Program-made: the position numbers and the translations under genes | Notes under the pieces: generated by a model | Told to the model about the DNA's origin: nothing | What the model saw: only the letters and a program-made list of their open reading frames with translations | The model's database searches: none | In this document: positions 21,541 to 30,600 of the stretch, piece by piece | Layout: every line of letters starts with the position of its first letter | Numbering within the stretch: position 1 is the stretch's first letter | Assembly: GCA_037045225.1 (NCBI GenBank) | Contig: JBAOHZ010000009.1 | Coordinates: 1,488,001 to 1,552,000, forward strand | Reading direction: 5' to 3' | Origin: Nitrospira sp. | GTDB taxonomy: Bacteria > Nitrospirota > Nitrospiria > Nitrospirales > Nitrospiraceae | Length of the DNA: 64,000 nucleotides

Positions 21541-22221
21541 ATGCTCCGTCGAATCTTCGCCGGCAAAGGCCTGATTGTTGCCCTTGTCGTAGGATTTATA
21601 GCCGTTGAGTCCATCGTCGCGGCCTGCTTTCTCAGCCTAGTGCATTTCAAGACTTCCAATAACTGGGCCACCAAAAGCGAGCAAGTGCTGCTTGAATTGG
21701 AACGCATGCTGAGCACTGTAACCGGGGCTGAAACCAGCCAACGCGGGTACCTCATTACCGGATCCGATGACTACCTCACGCCCTATCGCGACGCGCTGAC
21801 GACCCTGGAGAGCCAAGTCAGCCGGATCGGAGGCCTGACCAGGGACAATGCTGTCCAGCAGGATCGGGTCGCCTATCTTGCCACGCAAGTTGAGCAACGA
21901 TCAGAAGAAATGGACCATGCCATCGTCACACGCCGCACACAAGGGCTTCCCTTTGCCAAATCCGTCGTGGCGGTCAATCAGCAGAACCGGACGATGGATA
22001 CGATCCAGGATCTCACCGCTCAAATCAGGGAAGAGGAAACCAGGGTGCTGCAACGTCACCGGGCAAACTCCGACGCCTGGGCGTTTACAACCGGCTCGTT
22101 CGCAGCGGTGTTCTTCCTGCTCAATGCAGTGGTGTTCACGCTCTGCGGCGTCATGATCAAAATGGCTCTCACCAGCCAGGCCCAGGCTGAACGCCTCCTC
22201 CACTCGCTCCAGCGCCACTAG
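21541..22221 (+). CDS. CHASE3-domain membrane sensor fragment protein
   Basis: A 226-residue protein with a membrane helix at about 8-30, a periplasmic helical CHASE3 domain (about 35-180: E-T-S-Q-R-G-Y-L-I-T-G-S-D-D-Y-L), and a second membrane helix at about 185-212. It ends shortly afterwards without a kinase, HAMP or cyclase domain. GGGAGGTG precedes ATG. It may act by partnering a separate output protein, or be a truncated chemoreceptor-like sensor. The ligand is unknown. Confidence 0.8.
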   Translation: MLRRIFAGKGLIVALVVGFIAVESIVAACFLSLVHFKTSNNWATKSEQVLLELERMLSTVTGAETSQRGYLITGSDDYLTPYRDALTTLESQVSRIGGLTRDNAVQQDRVAYLATQVEQRSEEMDHAIVTRRTQGLPFAKSVVAVNQQNRTMDTIQDLTAQIREEETRVLQRHRANSDAWAFTTGSFAAVFFLLNAVVFTLCGVMIKMALTSQAQAERLLHSLQRH

Positions 22222-22503
22222 TCCGGAGTATTCATCCATACTCCTGGCTACACGGCTTCAGCAACTCGATACGGACGGCGGCGCAGCAGCGCGACAGGCT
22301 ACAAGAGTGGCTGCGTCGCTGTCCACTGACACCCGTCACGTACAGCGTCCCCCGCTGGAGACCGGGCCGATGGCTCATGGCACGGGCAACGAGAGGACCA
22401 TCGCTCCTCCTCGGCCAAAGCTGTGGTCCATACCCTAGACGCTCTTCGACGAGCAAGGAACGACACTTCACCAACGACGAGAATGACTCATGTGGTCATT
22501 CGG

Positions 22504-22995
22504 CTACGTGCGGGCAAGAACGACGGCCAGTAGGAGCACCAGCAGCGCAATCAGTAACGACATACGCGGCACGAGTACCGAATAGCGGAGCAGCATGCGG
22601 TCCCGCGCAGTCCTCTCGGCTTCAGGGGTTCCCAGACTTCGTCGCACCTGCGGCCCGACGACGAGATCGTGCAGCAGCGTCAACGTAAACAGGAGGGTCA
22701 CTAATCCAATCTTGGCGACAAAAATCGTCGGCCAATGCGACGGTTCGGTCAGCGGAATCGATCGGCCCACGGCCAGCGTGAGCCCGGTGGCAACCAATAT
22801 TCCCATCGCTCCCCACACGACAGCCCTGAACCGATAGGCGACCGTCCGGAAAAGCAGGGCATGCTGAGCGAAAGCGCCATCCCGCCTCAACACCGGCACC
22901 AACACGACGGACAAAAACACCATGCCTCCTACCCACACCACAGCGGCCAACAGATGAATCCACACCAGTGCAAACACAGGATTGTCCTTTCTCAT
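22504..22995 (-). CDS. CopD-like domain membrane protein
   Basis: A 163-residue protein with four membrane segments. The first helix contains W-I-H-L-L-A-A-V-V-W-V-G-G-M, the H-x3-A-x-V-W-x-G pattern of CopD-like and related heme/copper membrane domains. A second histidine occurs in L-L-H-D-L-V near residue 112. Family members are linked to copper resistance or unassigned redox roles. It is convergent with the CHASE3 gene. The ribosome binding site is weak. Confidence 0.7.
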   Translation of the reverse strand: MRKDNPVFALVWIHLLAAVVWVGGMVFLSVVLVPVLRRDGAFAQHALLFRTVAYRFRAVVWGAMGILVATGLTLAVGRSIPLTEPSHWPTIFVAKIGLVTLLFTLTLLHDLVVGPQVRRSLGTPEAERTARDRMLLRYSVLVPRMSLLIALLVLLLAVVLART

Positions 22996-23046
22996 GAATG
23001 AGTAACCTATGACCGAGGAGAGAACGAAGCGGCACGGCAGGGGGCG

Positions 23047-23550
23047 TCAGAGGTGGGCAGGACGGCGCAGATTCGGACACCAGTCTATTTCACCCAACAC
23101 GGCCAACACCTGTGCCTCTGGATGGACCATCGCAGTCGATGGATGCCTACCGATCGGGGTGCACTGACGACACAGAAACTGACAGGGAGCCGAACACAAC
23201 TCCACGCTGCAGTTCAGCTTGGCCCGGAGCGTACCGACCTGGCTCGCACAAAACGACGGCCTGTCTGCGACGGCGAGGCTCTGTCGATAACAATCCAATC
23301 GATTCCATAGCGCCACCAGACTGGACATGCGTTGTCCATTCACCGTGGCCCAGGATCCTGGAATCCGTACGGATTCTCCGATCACCTGTAACGCGACCTC
23401 AATGTACTCAGGCAACCTCGCAAAGGTGACGACCTGTGAGCGCCCGGATTCGCTCTGCTCGAGGCTGTGGATGAACGTATGTCGCCACGCCTCTTCACCC
23501 AGGGGGCAGGGCAAGGAACAGTCGACCGGAAGATACACCGCGATCTTCAC
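23047..23550 (-). CDS. Cys-rich protein of unknown function
   Basis: A 167-residue soluble protein starting with GTG at 23550, with AGG ten bases upstream. The middle looks protein-like (Y-I-E-V-A-L-Q-V-I-G-E-S-V-R-I-P-G-S-W), and the C-terminal half holds a cysteine cluster of pattern C-x4-C-x3-C-x3-C-x2-C (about residues 113-130), plus four scattered cysteines. Such spacing suggests metal or iron-sulfur binding, but I recognise no family. It sits between the CopD-like gene and the barrel gene, on the edge of the copper-protein cluster. Confidence 0.55.
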   Translation of the reverse strand: MKIAVYLPVDCSLPCPLGEEAWRHTFIHSLEQSESGRSQVVTFARLPEYIEVALQVIGESVRIPGSWATVNGQRMSSLVALWNRLDCYRQSLAVADRPSFCASQVGTLRAKLNCSVELCSAPCQFLCRQCTPIGRHPSTAMVHPEAQVLAVLGEIDWCPNLRRPAHL

Positions 23551-23584
23551 CAAAGCCAGACCTCGTGAGTCCTGCGTCTAGGAC

Positions 23585-23631
23585 CGCTGCCATACCGATC
23601 GGGTCGCTCGACGCCGACCGGCATGGCAGCG
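23585..23631 (-). terminator. hairpin after the outer-membrane barrel gene
   Basis: A 9-bp perfect stem (CGCTGCCAT 23585-23593, ATGGCAGCG 23623-23631) extended by an inner CCG/CGG pair lies about 75 bases past the barrel gene stop. No clear T-run follows. Confidence 0.5.
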
Positions 23632-23703
23632 TGGCAGTCCTTTGCCTACAGCCGAATTCGCAATCCTGAAACAGGGTGTCGTGGCTATCCTCTCCATTCC
23701 CTC

Positions 23704-24402
23704 CTAGAACGAAATCCCGACATACGGCCCGACCTGGAAGTAGTCGTTGTTTGTGCCGGTCAGACGCGCCGTCAGGTGATACCGCGCATCGACGCCGACT
23801 TTAAACGCCTTCCAGACGGCGTATTCAAATCCTCCACCGAATTGCACACCAAGGTCGAGATACTGCGTCCGGTTCGACGGGGGACTGATCACATGGATGT
23901 CCAACCCGACCGGAATGATCCAGGGCCTGAACGCGCTGCCTTCCATAAACTTGATCTTCGGCGCCACGTCGATCGTCACCATGGTGAGCTGTACATCCCG
24001 GACATCTGTGACGAGGGTGTCGTTCAATGTCCGATTCACAATGCTCCCGGATGCATTATTCACGCGGGATGAATTGATGCTGTTAAATTGAACCCCGATT
24101 TCACCGATGACCCAGGTTTTGTCCATTCCGCCCCAGACATCCTTCGACATGACCAGATCCAACCCCGCACCGGCATACCATCCGGCATTACCTCCGTTGG
24201 CGCCCGCGATCCCGGTGGTATCCGTAAAAATCTGCCCGCCCCGGTCCTGGTTCAAATTCATGAACCCGCCCCTGAAGAACACCATGTTCCCGGTGCCTTC
24301 CTCAGCCGATGCCGGCTGCGCACAAGAAACACCGAGCACCGCGGCGATCGCAAGTGCCGCACAAACAACTCCACCGATCCCACGTCTCATCCGTTTCTGC
24401 AT
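23704..24402 (-). CDS. outer-membrane beta-barrel protein, unknown role
   Basis: A 232-residue protein with a Sec signal peptide (cleavage near P-A-S-A) and alternating polar/hydrophobic strands rich in Gly and aromatics, ending V-G-P-Y-V-G-I-S-F. A terminal Phe is the usual barrel assembly signal. Eight strands are plausible. ATG at 24402 has AAGGAGG nine bases upstream. It follows the SUMF1-domain genes on the same strand, with a hairpin between them. A link to the copper cluster is inferred from position only. Confidence 0.75.
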   Translation of the reverse strand: MQKRMRRGIGGVVCAALAIAAVLGVSCAQPASAEEGTGNMVFFRGGFMNLNQDRGGQIFTDTTGIAGANGGNAGWYAGAGLDLVMSKDVWGGMDKTWVIGEIGVQFNSINSSRVNNASGSIVNRTLNDTLVTDVRDVQLTMVTIDVAPKIKFMEGSAFRPWIIPVGLDIHVISPPSNRTQYLDLGVQFGGGFEYAVWKAFKVGVDARYHLTARLTGTNNDYFQVGPYVGISF

Positions 24403-24429
24403 AATGCCCCCCTCCTTGGGCTGTGGTGA

Positions 24430-24454
24430 CGGGAGAGCCATCATGGCTCTCCCG
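24430..24454 (-). terminator. strong hairpin between SUMF1 and barrel genes
   Basis: Perfect 10-bp stem (CGGGAGAGCC 24430-24439, GGCTCTCCCG 24445-24454) with a 5-base loop, 70 bases after the SUMF1 gene stop. No T-run is seen. Confidence 0.6.
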
Positions 24455-24524
24455 TTGGCTTGCTGCATAGCGCTCGCCGGCCCGAGGCATCAGCATGTTA
24501 CGTAATCGTCCCATTCTGTCTCGA

Positions 24525-25496
24525 CTATTTTTCCACCGACCCCGAGTAGGACACGGGGCTCGCGGCTCCTTCTTTCACGTCCTGCGCGCAACGGAAGCCC
24601 ATCCAATTGATCTTCGTCTTCGGATCAGTCCCGTTCCGCATCGCTGCCCGCATCGTGGTGGTGCTGTCCATCCACCCACCGCCGCGAAACGCTTTCTGCG
24701 AGCCGGTCTCCGGCCCCTTCGGGTTTCGGCCCGGTGCCGTCTTGTAATAATCCTGGTCGTACCAATCGGAAACCCACTCGGCCACATTCCCGATTGTTTG
24801 ATACAAACCGTACGGGCTCAGCGCATTCTCATACTTGTCGACGGAAATGATCGGCGGATAGAGCAGCAACCGCTCCGGACGATCCCGCACCGGCCCGGAC
24901 AATCCGGTTCTGCCGAAATTGGCCCGGGTCGGACCCGCATATTCGCTGCCCCACGGAAACAATCTCCCGTCTACCCCACGCGCCGCCTTCTCCCACTCAG
25001 CCTCGGTCGGCAACCGCTTTCCCGCCCATTTGCAATACGCATCCGCGTCGTACCAGTTGACATGCATAATGGGATGGTGCGCCATCGTATCCTGGAAGTT
25101 TCCTCCGTCGTACCGCCAATCCAGCTGCGGCAGTCGATCCGTGGCCAGCACAAACTTGAGGTATTCAAGCGCGGTCACTTCATACTTACCGATCATGAAC
25201 GCATCCAGGTACACCGAGCGCTGGGGAATCTCGCTCCGATAGGCCAGACGATCCGTCTTCTTATTGCTCCCCATGAGGAATTCGCCGGCCGGAATGAGGA
25301 CCATTTCTTCTTTGGTCTTCCACTTTGCGACCCGCTCCTGTGCAATCTTCTTACCTTCCGCAGTCCACTCGATGACGATGTCCTGCGTATCCAACGCTCG
25401 TGCGGCTGGGGCCAGTGCAAAGAGCGCCGCCCCGATCACAAGCGCCTGTGCCAACCGTACCCGTTTCTTCAATATGCCGATTCGTTGTCGTCTCAT
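24525..25496 (-). CDS. exported SUMF1/FGE-sulfatase-domain protein (first)
   Basis: A 323-residue protein with signal peptide (cleavage near A-R-A) and a SUMF1 domain about 60-310. Domain marks: M-V-L-I-P-A-G-E-F-L-M-G-S, Y-E-V-T-A-L-E-Y, R-L-P-T-E-A-E-W-E-K-A-A-R-G, L-F-P-W-G, G-N-V-A-E-W-V-S-D-W-Y and G-F-R-C. The paired active-site cysteines of true formylglycine-generating enzyme are absent, so sulfatase activation is unlikely. Similar proteins (NirV-like) accompany copper nitrite reductases. ATG at 25496 has AAGGAGG. It is 32 bases after a paralogue. Confidence 0.85.
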   Translation of the reverse strand: MRRQRIGILKKRVRLAQALVIGAALFALAPAARALDTQDIVIEWTAEGKKIAQERVAKWKTKEEMVLIPAGEFLMGSNKKTDRLAYRSEIPQRSVYLDAFMIGKYEVTALEYLKFVLATDRLPQLDWRYDGGNFQDTMAHHPIMHVNWYDADAYCKWAGKRLPTEAEWEKAARGVDGRLFPWGSEYAGPTRANFGRTGLSGPVRDRPERLLLYPPIISVDKYENALSPYGLYQTIGNVAEWVSDWYDQDYYKTAPGRNPKGPETGSQKAFRGGGWMDSTTTMRAAMRNGTDPKTKINWMGFRCAQDVKEGAASPVSYSGSVEK

Positions 25497-25528
25497 CTCT
25501 GGCCTCCTTGTTGTCCTGCCGTCAAACC

Positions 25529-26452
25529 TCATCGATCCGCATTCCTCACACTGGCTGAATCGATGGACGAGAGCTGACGACCACTCTCACCCGATATTGC
25601 GCAGCGAAACCCCGTCAAATAACTCCAGTGGTCCAGCCCCCCGGAGTTACGTCCGGCGGAACGGGCCACCTCAGGATCTTCATTCCATGATCCTCCGCGA
25701 AACACTTTGTCTTGGCCCGACGCAGGCCCCTGGGGATTGCGGTTCTCCTGGCGTCGGTAATACTCCGGATCGAACCAATCGGAGACCCACTCACTCACAT
25801 TGCCGGCCAGCTGATGCACCCCGTACGGGCTTACGCCATTGTCGTAGCGATCGACATTCGCCAGCGGCGGATATTTGGCCCCGCGCTTCGAACCTGGATG
25901 GGCGATGTTGCTCTTGATCCAACCTGCCGGCTCATTACCCCAGGGAAACATCCGCCCGTCTTCACCTCGCGCCGCCTTTTCCCATTCGGCTTCGGTCGGC
26001 AGACGAGCCCCGCGCCACCGGCAATAGGCATCGGCTTCCCGCCAGGACACGCCGATCACCGGATGTTTGGCCATCTTCTCCGGAAACGGCTGCGCACGCC
26101 AGTAATGCGGCCAGGCCGCGCCCGTCGCCAGCACGTACCGGAGGTAGTGCACGTTGCTGACCTCGTACCGGTCGATGTTGAAGGCATCCACATAGACCTG
26201 ATGCTGAGGCAGTTCCTGCGGCCCCGCTGCCCGATCAAACTTCGGATCGCTTCCCATCAGGAACGGGCCGGCCGGCACCTCAGCCATCCCATTTGGCACC
26301 TCGATCAGCGCCAGCCACTCCACATCATCAAGCGGAGACCAGAGCGGCGGCGGCTTCGGCAATTCATGGTCGGCGTGGACTAGCCCCTGAGCCTGGAAGC
26401 CCATCAGGAGTACCACTGCCAGCACGATGTTGATTCCCACTGTTCTGGTCAT
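25529..26452 (-). CDS. exported SUMF1/FGE-sulfatase-domain protein (second)
   Basis: A 307-residue paralogue of the next gene, with signal peptide and a SUMF1 domain about 55-295: V-P-A-G-P-F-L-M-G-S, Y-E-V-S-N-V-H-Y, R-L-P-T-E-A-E-W-E-K-A-A-R-G, M-F-P-W-G-N-E, G-N-V-S-E-W-V-S-D-W-F and G-F-R-C-A. As in its partner, the catalytic Cys pair of formylglycine-generating enzyme is missing. The two are probably cotranscribed. A perfect hairpin separates this gene from the upstream cupredoxin-like gene. A structural or maturation role for the nearby copper proteins is a guess. Confidence 0.85.
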   Translation of the reverse strand: MTRTVGINIVLAVVLLMGFQAQGLVHADHELPKPPPLWSPLDDVEWLALIEVPNGMAEVPAGPFLMGSDPKFDRAAGPQELPQHQVYVDAFNIDRYEVSNVHYLRYVLATGAAWPHYWRAQPFPEKMAKHPVIGVSWREADAYCRWRGARLPTEAEWEKAARGEDGRMFPWGNEPAGWIKSNIAHPGSKRGAKYPPLANVDRYDNGVSPYGVHQLAGNVSEWVSDWFDPEYYRRQENRNPQGPASGQDKVFRGGSWNEDPEVARSAGRNSGGLDHWSYLTGFRCAISGESGRQLSSIDSASVRNADR

Positions 26453-26483
26453 GGCCGCTCGACTTTCAGCTATCAGCCGTCAA

Positions 26484-26512
26484 CCCACGCGATCAGCTCC
26501 TGATCGCGTGGG
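26484..26512 (-). terminator. perfect hairpin after cupredoxin-like gene
   Basis: A 13-bp perfect stem (CCCACGCGATCAG 26484-26496, CTGATCGCGTGGG 26500-26512) with a 3-base loop, 20 bases after the cupredoxin-like gene stop and 31 before the next start. It may end or protect the upstream transcript. Confidence 0.65.
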
Positions 26513-26532
26513 TCGACCGCTTCCGTCCTCTT

Positions 26533-27483
26533 TCAATGCCCCTGCTTTTGGAGCAGCGGATCGATTTCCTTCTTCGCTTCCTCGGTCACGTTGTAGCGGG
26601 TATAGGCATGGTCCAGCACCTCGTTGGCATAGAGCCGCCCTGTCGGCGCCGGAACCCCGACTGTGGTCTCAACGGTCCCCTTCGGACCAATGGTGACAGT
26701 TTGCTCCGTCGCCGTCCTGACATAGGGATGCCAGACCACCAGCTTGTAGGTGCCCGGCGGTACATCGGTCATCGTGAACCGGCCCTGCTCGTCCGTCTTG
26801 GCAAAATACGGATTCGTGATAGCCACACCCCAGCTTTCCATATAGGCGTGGAAACCGCATTGCATGACGAAGATCCGGCGGCCTTTGCTGAGTTTCACCA
26901 GCTCTTTCATCGGCGGACCGGCCATGTGTTTGTGATACATCCCGGCTTCGGTACGATCCTTAAAATTGCGCGGATGTTGCGGATTCATGGGAAGCGGAAC
27001 GTTGAACAACACGCGCGCACCTAAATTCGACGTTTCGTAGGCCTGAATGTCGTGCATGACCGGGTCCATGTTGACGACCGTCACCGACTGATCATCTCGC
27101 ACCACGGTCGTAAACGGCAGGAACAGGCAATCCTTCGCCTCAATTTGAGGCACCTCTTTTTCAGCGAACGGCTTCCCTTTATCCACGCCCTCCAGGTACA
27201 CCACGACTTCACGAAACTCGCCCCCCGGTCCGACGTTGAACGGTTGCAGAATGCGCCAGCCTTCCCCGTCGGAAATGCGCCCGCAATAGAAGGGGTCAGG
27301 TAGCGTCGTGAGGTTGTATCCTTTCGGTTTTGGAACGGTGCCCTCCAGCTTCACGACTCCCGTCAGTGTCCCCCCGTCCGGCACGGTGATTTCTTCATAG
27401 GCTGACGCAGGACTGCCCGCAAGGGACGACGCGAGAGCAACCGTCGCCAGTCCTAGCATCCACCCGAAATAGTTCTTTTTCAT
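26533..27483 (-). CDS. periplasmic cupredoxin-like protein with carboxypeptidase-regulatory domain
   Basis: A 316-residue protein with signal peptide (cleavage near A-S-A). The middle region has an early His (M-D-P-V-M-H-D-I, about 140) and a later M-Q-C-G-F-H-A-Y-M-E-S-W (about 205), which offers Cys, His and Met in C-x2-H-x2-M order as in type 1 or CuA-like copper sites. The part after about residue 225 (G-R-F-T-M-T-D-V-P-P-G-T-Y-K-L-V-V-W-H) is a carboxypeptidase-regulatory-like beta sandwich. It may be an electron partner of the adjacent giant multicopper oxidase. ATG at 27483 is chosen because the signal peptide starts there. Confidence 0.75.
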   Translation of the reverse strand: MKKNYFGWMLGLATVALASSLAGSPASAYEEITVPDGGTLTGVVKLEGTVPKPKGYNLTTLPDPFYCGRISDGEGWRILQPFNVGPGGEFREVVVYLEGVDKGKPFAEKEVPQIEAKDCLFLPFTTVVRDDQSVTVVNMDPVMHDIQAYETSNLGARVLFNVPLPMNPQHPRNFKDRTEAGMYHKHMAGPPMKELVKLSKGRRIFVMQCGFHAYMESWGVAITNPYFAKTDEQGRFTMTDVPPGTYKLVVWHPYVRTATEQTVTIGPKGTVETTVGVPAPTGRLYANEVLDHAYTRYNVTEEAKKEIDPLLQKQGH

Positions 27484-27544
27484 CGTCTGCTCTTTACTCT
27501 GAATGATGGTACCTAGTGTCACGTCCGGCCTCCTCTATGATTGG

Positions 27545-27583
27545 TCCAGGTATGATCAACAGACAGGCTCGATCATACCTGGA
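27545..27583 (-). promoter_or_regulatory. long-stem inverted repeat upstream of cupredoxin-like gene
   Basis: TCCAGGTATGATC (27545-27557) and GATCATACCTGGA (27571-27583) form a perfect 13-bp stem around a 13-base loop. It lies 62 bases before the gene start, after the oxidase terminator. It could be a protein-binding site or a 5' leader hairpin. Confidence 0.5.
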
Positions 27584-27619
27584 ACCCATCACGTAATTCC
27601 TCTCGACACTCAAAACACA

Positions 27620-27656
27620 GATGGGGGAGCTGCGTGATACAGGCAGCTCCCCCATC
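27620..27656 (-). terminator. terminator-like hairpin after the multicopper oxidase
   Basis: Perfect 14-bp stem (GATGGGGGAGCTGC 27620-27633, GCAGCTCCCCCATC 27643-27656) with a 9-base loop, 25 bases past the oxidase stop. Confidence 0.7.
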
Positions 27657-27681
27657 CGGTGTTACGCCATGACTGACCCGC

Positions 27682-30600
27682 TTACTTCATGGCAGTCGGA
27701 ATCGCCTGCGGCTCAGGCAGCACCTCGGCTTGACGTGCACCTGCGCCACTTGCGCTGAGAGGCTGAATCCGCGAATCGCCAGTCGGCAAGACGCGCAGAT
27801 AGCCCCACTGTCCGGACTGCGTGTAGGGCAGCCGTGCATTCGACCACACGAAGTCACCCACTTGACGATACGGTCCGCCCGCACCGCCACGGATGAAGAC
27901 ATCGAGGATCTCAGACCCGGCATACTCCACCACGCTGATCATGTCGGCACCCGGCATGTACGGTTCGATCGGCCACTCGTGGCCTTCGACACTGAACATG
28001 CCGTTCTGCTCGCTGTTCGCCCCGATCACATGGATACGGAGCGCATCACCCGCATGCGCCTCGATCAGAGGCGTGACGGGATCTTCGGGCTTGTCTACCG
28101 CGCAAGGCTGGAAGATTTTGCCCAACGAGCACCCTTGTTCTTCGCGGAACTTGTACGGTTCGGCACGGTAGTTCACCGATGTCAAACCGGCCACGTTCTG
28201 CACATAGGGCATGAACGCGGTTCCAATGATGTTGTCCTCATCTTGGAAGAAGAGGGCCACGTCACGGTAATTCCGCTTGCCGACGTTTTCGGAAATGGTG
28301 GTGTCGACAATGACGTCGGCCCGCCATGCATTCTTCTGCGACACATCGGCACCGGTGACTGGATCACGATACTGCGATCCCTTCGGACCGATGACGATCG
28401 CGCCGTACAATCCGTTACGCGGATTGACGACGATGTTGCCACCGTCCCACACCAATGACGTCGTTTCCTTGTTCAAAGGATGCGCGTAATAGGTATAGGT
28501 GCGGCTTTCGCCCGGAGCCACAGTCTGCTCGCCGGCATTGTTGCCGACGTTCAAGCCCTGGCTGTCTTTCGGATCGAAGGCCAGACCCGGCGCAAAGAAC
28601 GACGCCCGGCTCGCCTTCATCTTGTTCTTCAGATTCACCTTGATGCAATCGCCCAGATTGGCGCGCAGCGTGAGCGGATTCGGCATCACGTTGCCCGCAA
28701 CGGTCGCGGCTTCTTCTTCCAGCGCGAAGATCTTGCCTTCCGGCATGGTCATTTCGATCTTCCGCTCGAAGTCCACCTCGATCGCATCCGGCGCCTTCGG
28801 ATTGAGCTTCATCGGGCGATCCAACGCCACGACGTTGAAGCTCTTCACCGGAGAATCCGACGGACAGACGGAATTGGGAGTCGCTGGGATCCCGAGAGGA
28901 TTGGTTCCTCTGGGCAACGGCTTCAAGTCCGCCACTTCCTTGTCGAGCACCCGGATGATGCCCCATCCACCTTCGGCGAAGTGTGACGTTCTGCCATTGA
29001 AGTGGATGTAGTCACCCGGCATCCCCTGGAATCCACCCGCCTTGGTGACGAGGTCATACCGCTCGGCGATCCCGACGTGAATCGAGTTCTTCCGATTGGC
29101 ATCCGCTGCATACCGCTCCGTGAGGAAGGTATGTCCGGCGATCGTCCAGACGTGGGATTCGTTCATCAGCTGATGCAACAGGCGGAACACCATGGTGTCG
29201 CCCGTGTACGCCCGCAAGAGCGGGGTGCCCGGATCACCGTGGATCGCGCTGCTGAACAGCTTGGAGGTGTCCGGATTGTTGGACAGGCGTTGTGCAAACG
29301 GAGCCGCGCGGAAGTTGAAACCGCTACCGGTCGTGTGCGTACCGCCGTTGATGTACTTGTTCGGCGCATTCAGGATCTTGTCCGGCATCTGGAAGGACAC
29401 CGTCTTTCCTGCTTCCAACGCCACTTCGATCGGCTGTCCGGGAGGATTGCCGGCTTCGATGACGTTGACAGTGTGCGGAACCGTGTCGTGGATGGAGACC
29501 ATCAACTCACGGAAGCTGCCGCCCACACCTGCACCGATCGGCTCGTTGCTGTGAATATCCGCGATCGGACCGCTATACACCAACTTGCCGTTCTTCGGAT
29601 CATGATAGGTGGATCCGAATGGCTCCACGATCGTCACGCCGAACCCGCCATGGGGCCAGGTCGTCGCACCGAACGCGTGGTCATGCCAGAACACGGTACC
29701 CATATCCACGTCCACCCACCACCGATAGCGCACAAACTCCGGCGACACGAGATCGCCAGCCGGGTGATGGTGCTTCAGTGGCTTGAAGAACGTGACCATA
29801 TCGCCCTTGATGTCCTTCACACGAGCGACTTCCTGACAGCTCTTATCCCGCGGCAATGAGGCCGCCGGATCGTTGCCCTTCTCCAAGCAATCCATGCCCA
29901 CCATCAACTCGGTGTTGACGTGGAACGCCGTGGCGCCGGGCGCCATCTGGATCTTCACGGAGGAAGCGCCGGCCTTCACCTCGCCGACAAGCTTCGCAAC
30001 CATCGGAGCCGGCAATCCATGCTTGGTCTTCTTCCCCCACATGGTGAACGGCCGGACCGACATTTCATACTCCATCCCGGAGATCACACCGTCCGAGTTC
30101 CCGGTGTCGAACTGGAAGAAGTGAGGATGGATGTTGATTTTGGACGACTGGAAGTTCGTGTAATCGTCGTCGTCCCATTCACTGGTCAACAACAAGTCCA
30201 CGCAGTCATACACGTTGGCGCGGATGACAGCGGGGAGTTTCAGATCGTCATTGGCTCTGGTCAAACGCTCTTCTTCGTGAAGCACGTAGATCAGACCATC
30301 TTTATCCACCATGGCCGGCTCTTTTCCCTGCTTCTTGGCCAGGGTGATCGGCATGCGGACAAAGTGAATGTTGTAATGCTTCCGATTGGCGTTGTCAGGG
30401 CACAGGCTCCAACGACCCTGTTCGCCCGGCATCGCCGGCTCGGAGGTCCGCTCACCGTTTGCATCCTGGTGAATCGGCTCCAACCATGGCGCACCACTGT
30501 GGTTCGCCGAGAACGGCACGCGCTTGCCGAAGTGCGGCTTGAACAACGGCCAGGCCATTTTCCCTGTCGTCGGATCGAACAGGATCGCCGGTCTGGTGCT

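Noticed and set aside
24525..26452. True formylglycine-generating enzymes for sulfatases
   Set aside because: The catalytic Cys pair is missing in both proteins and no sulfatase gene is nearby.
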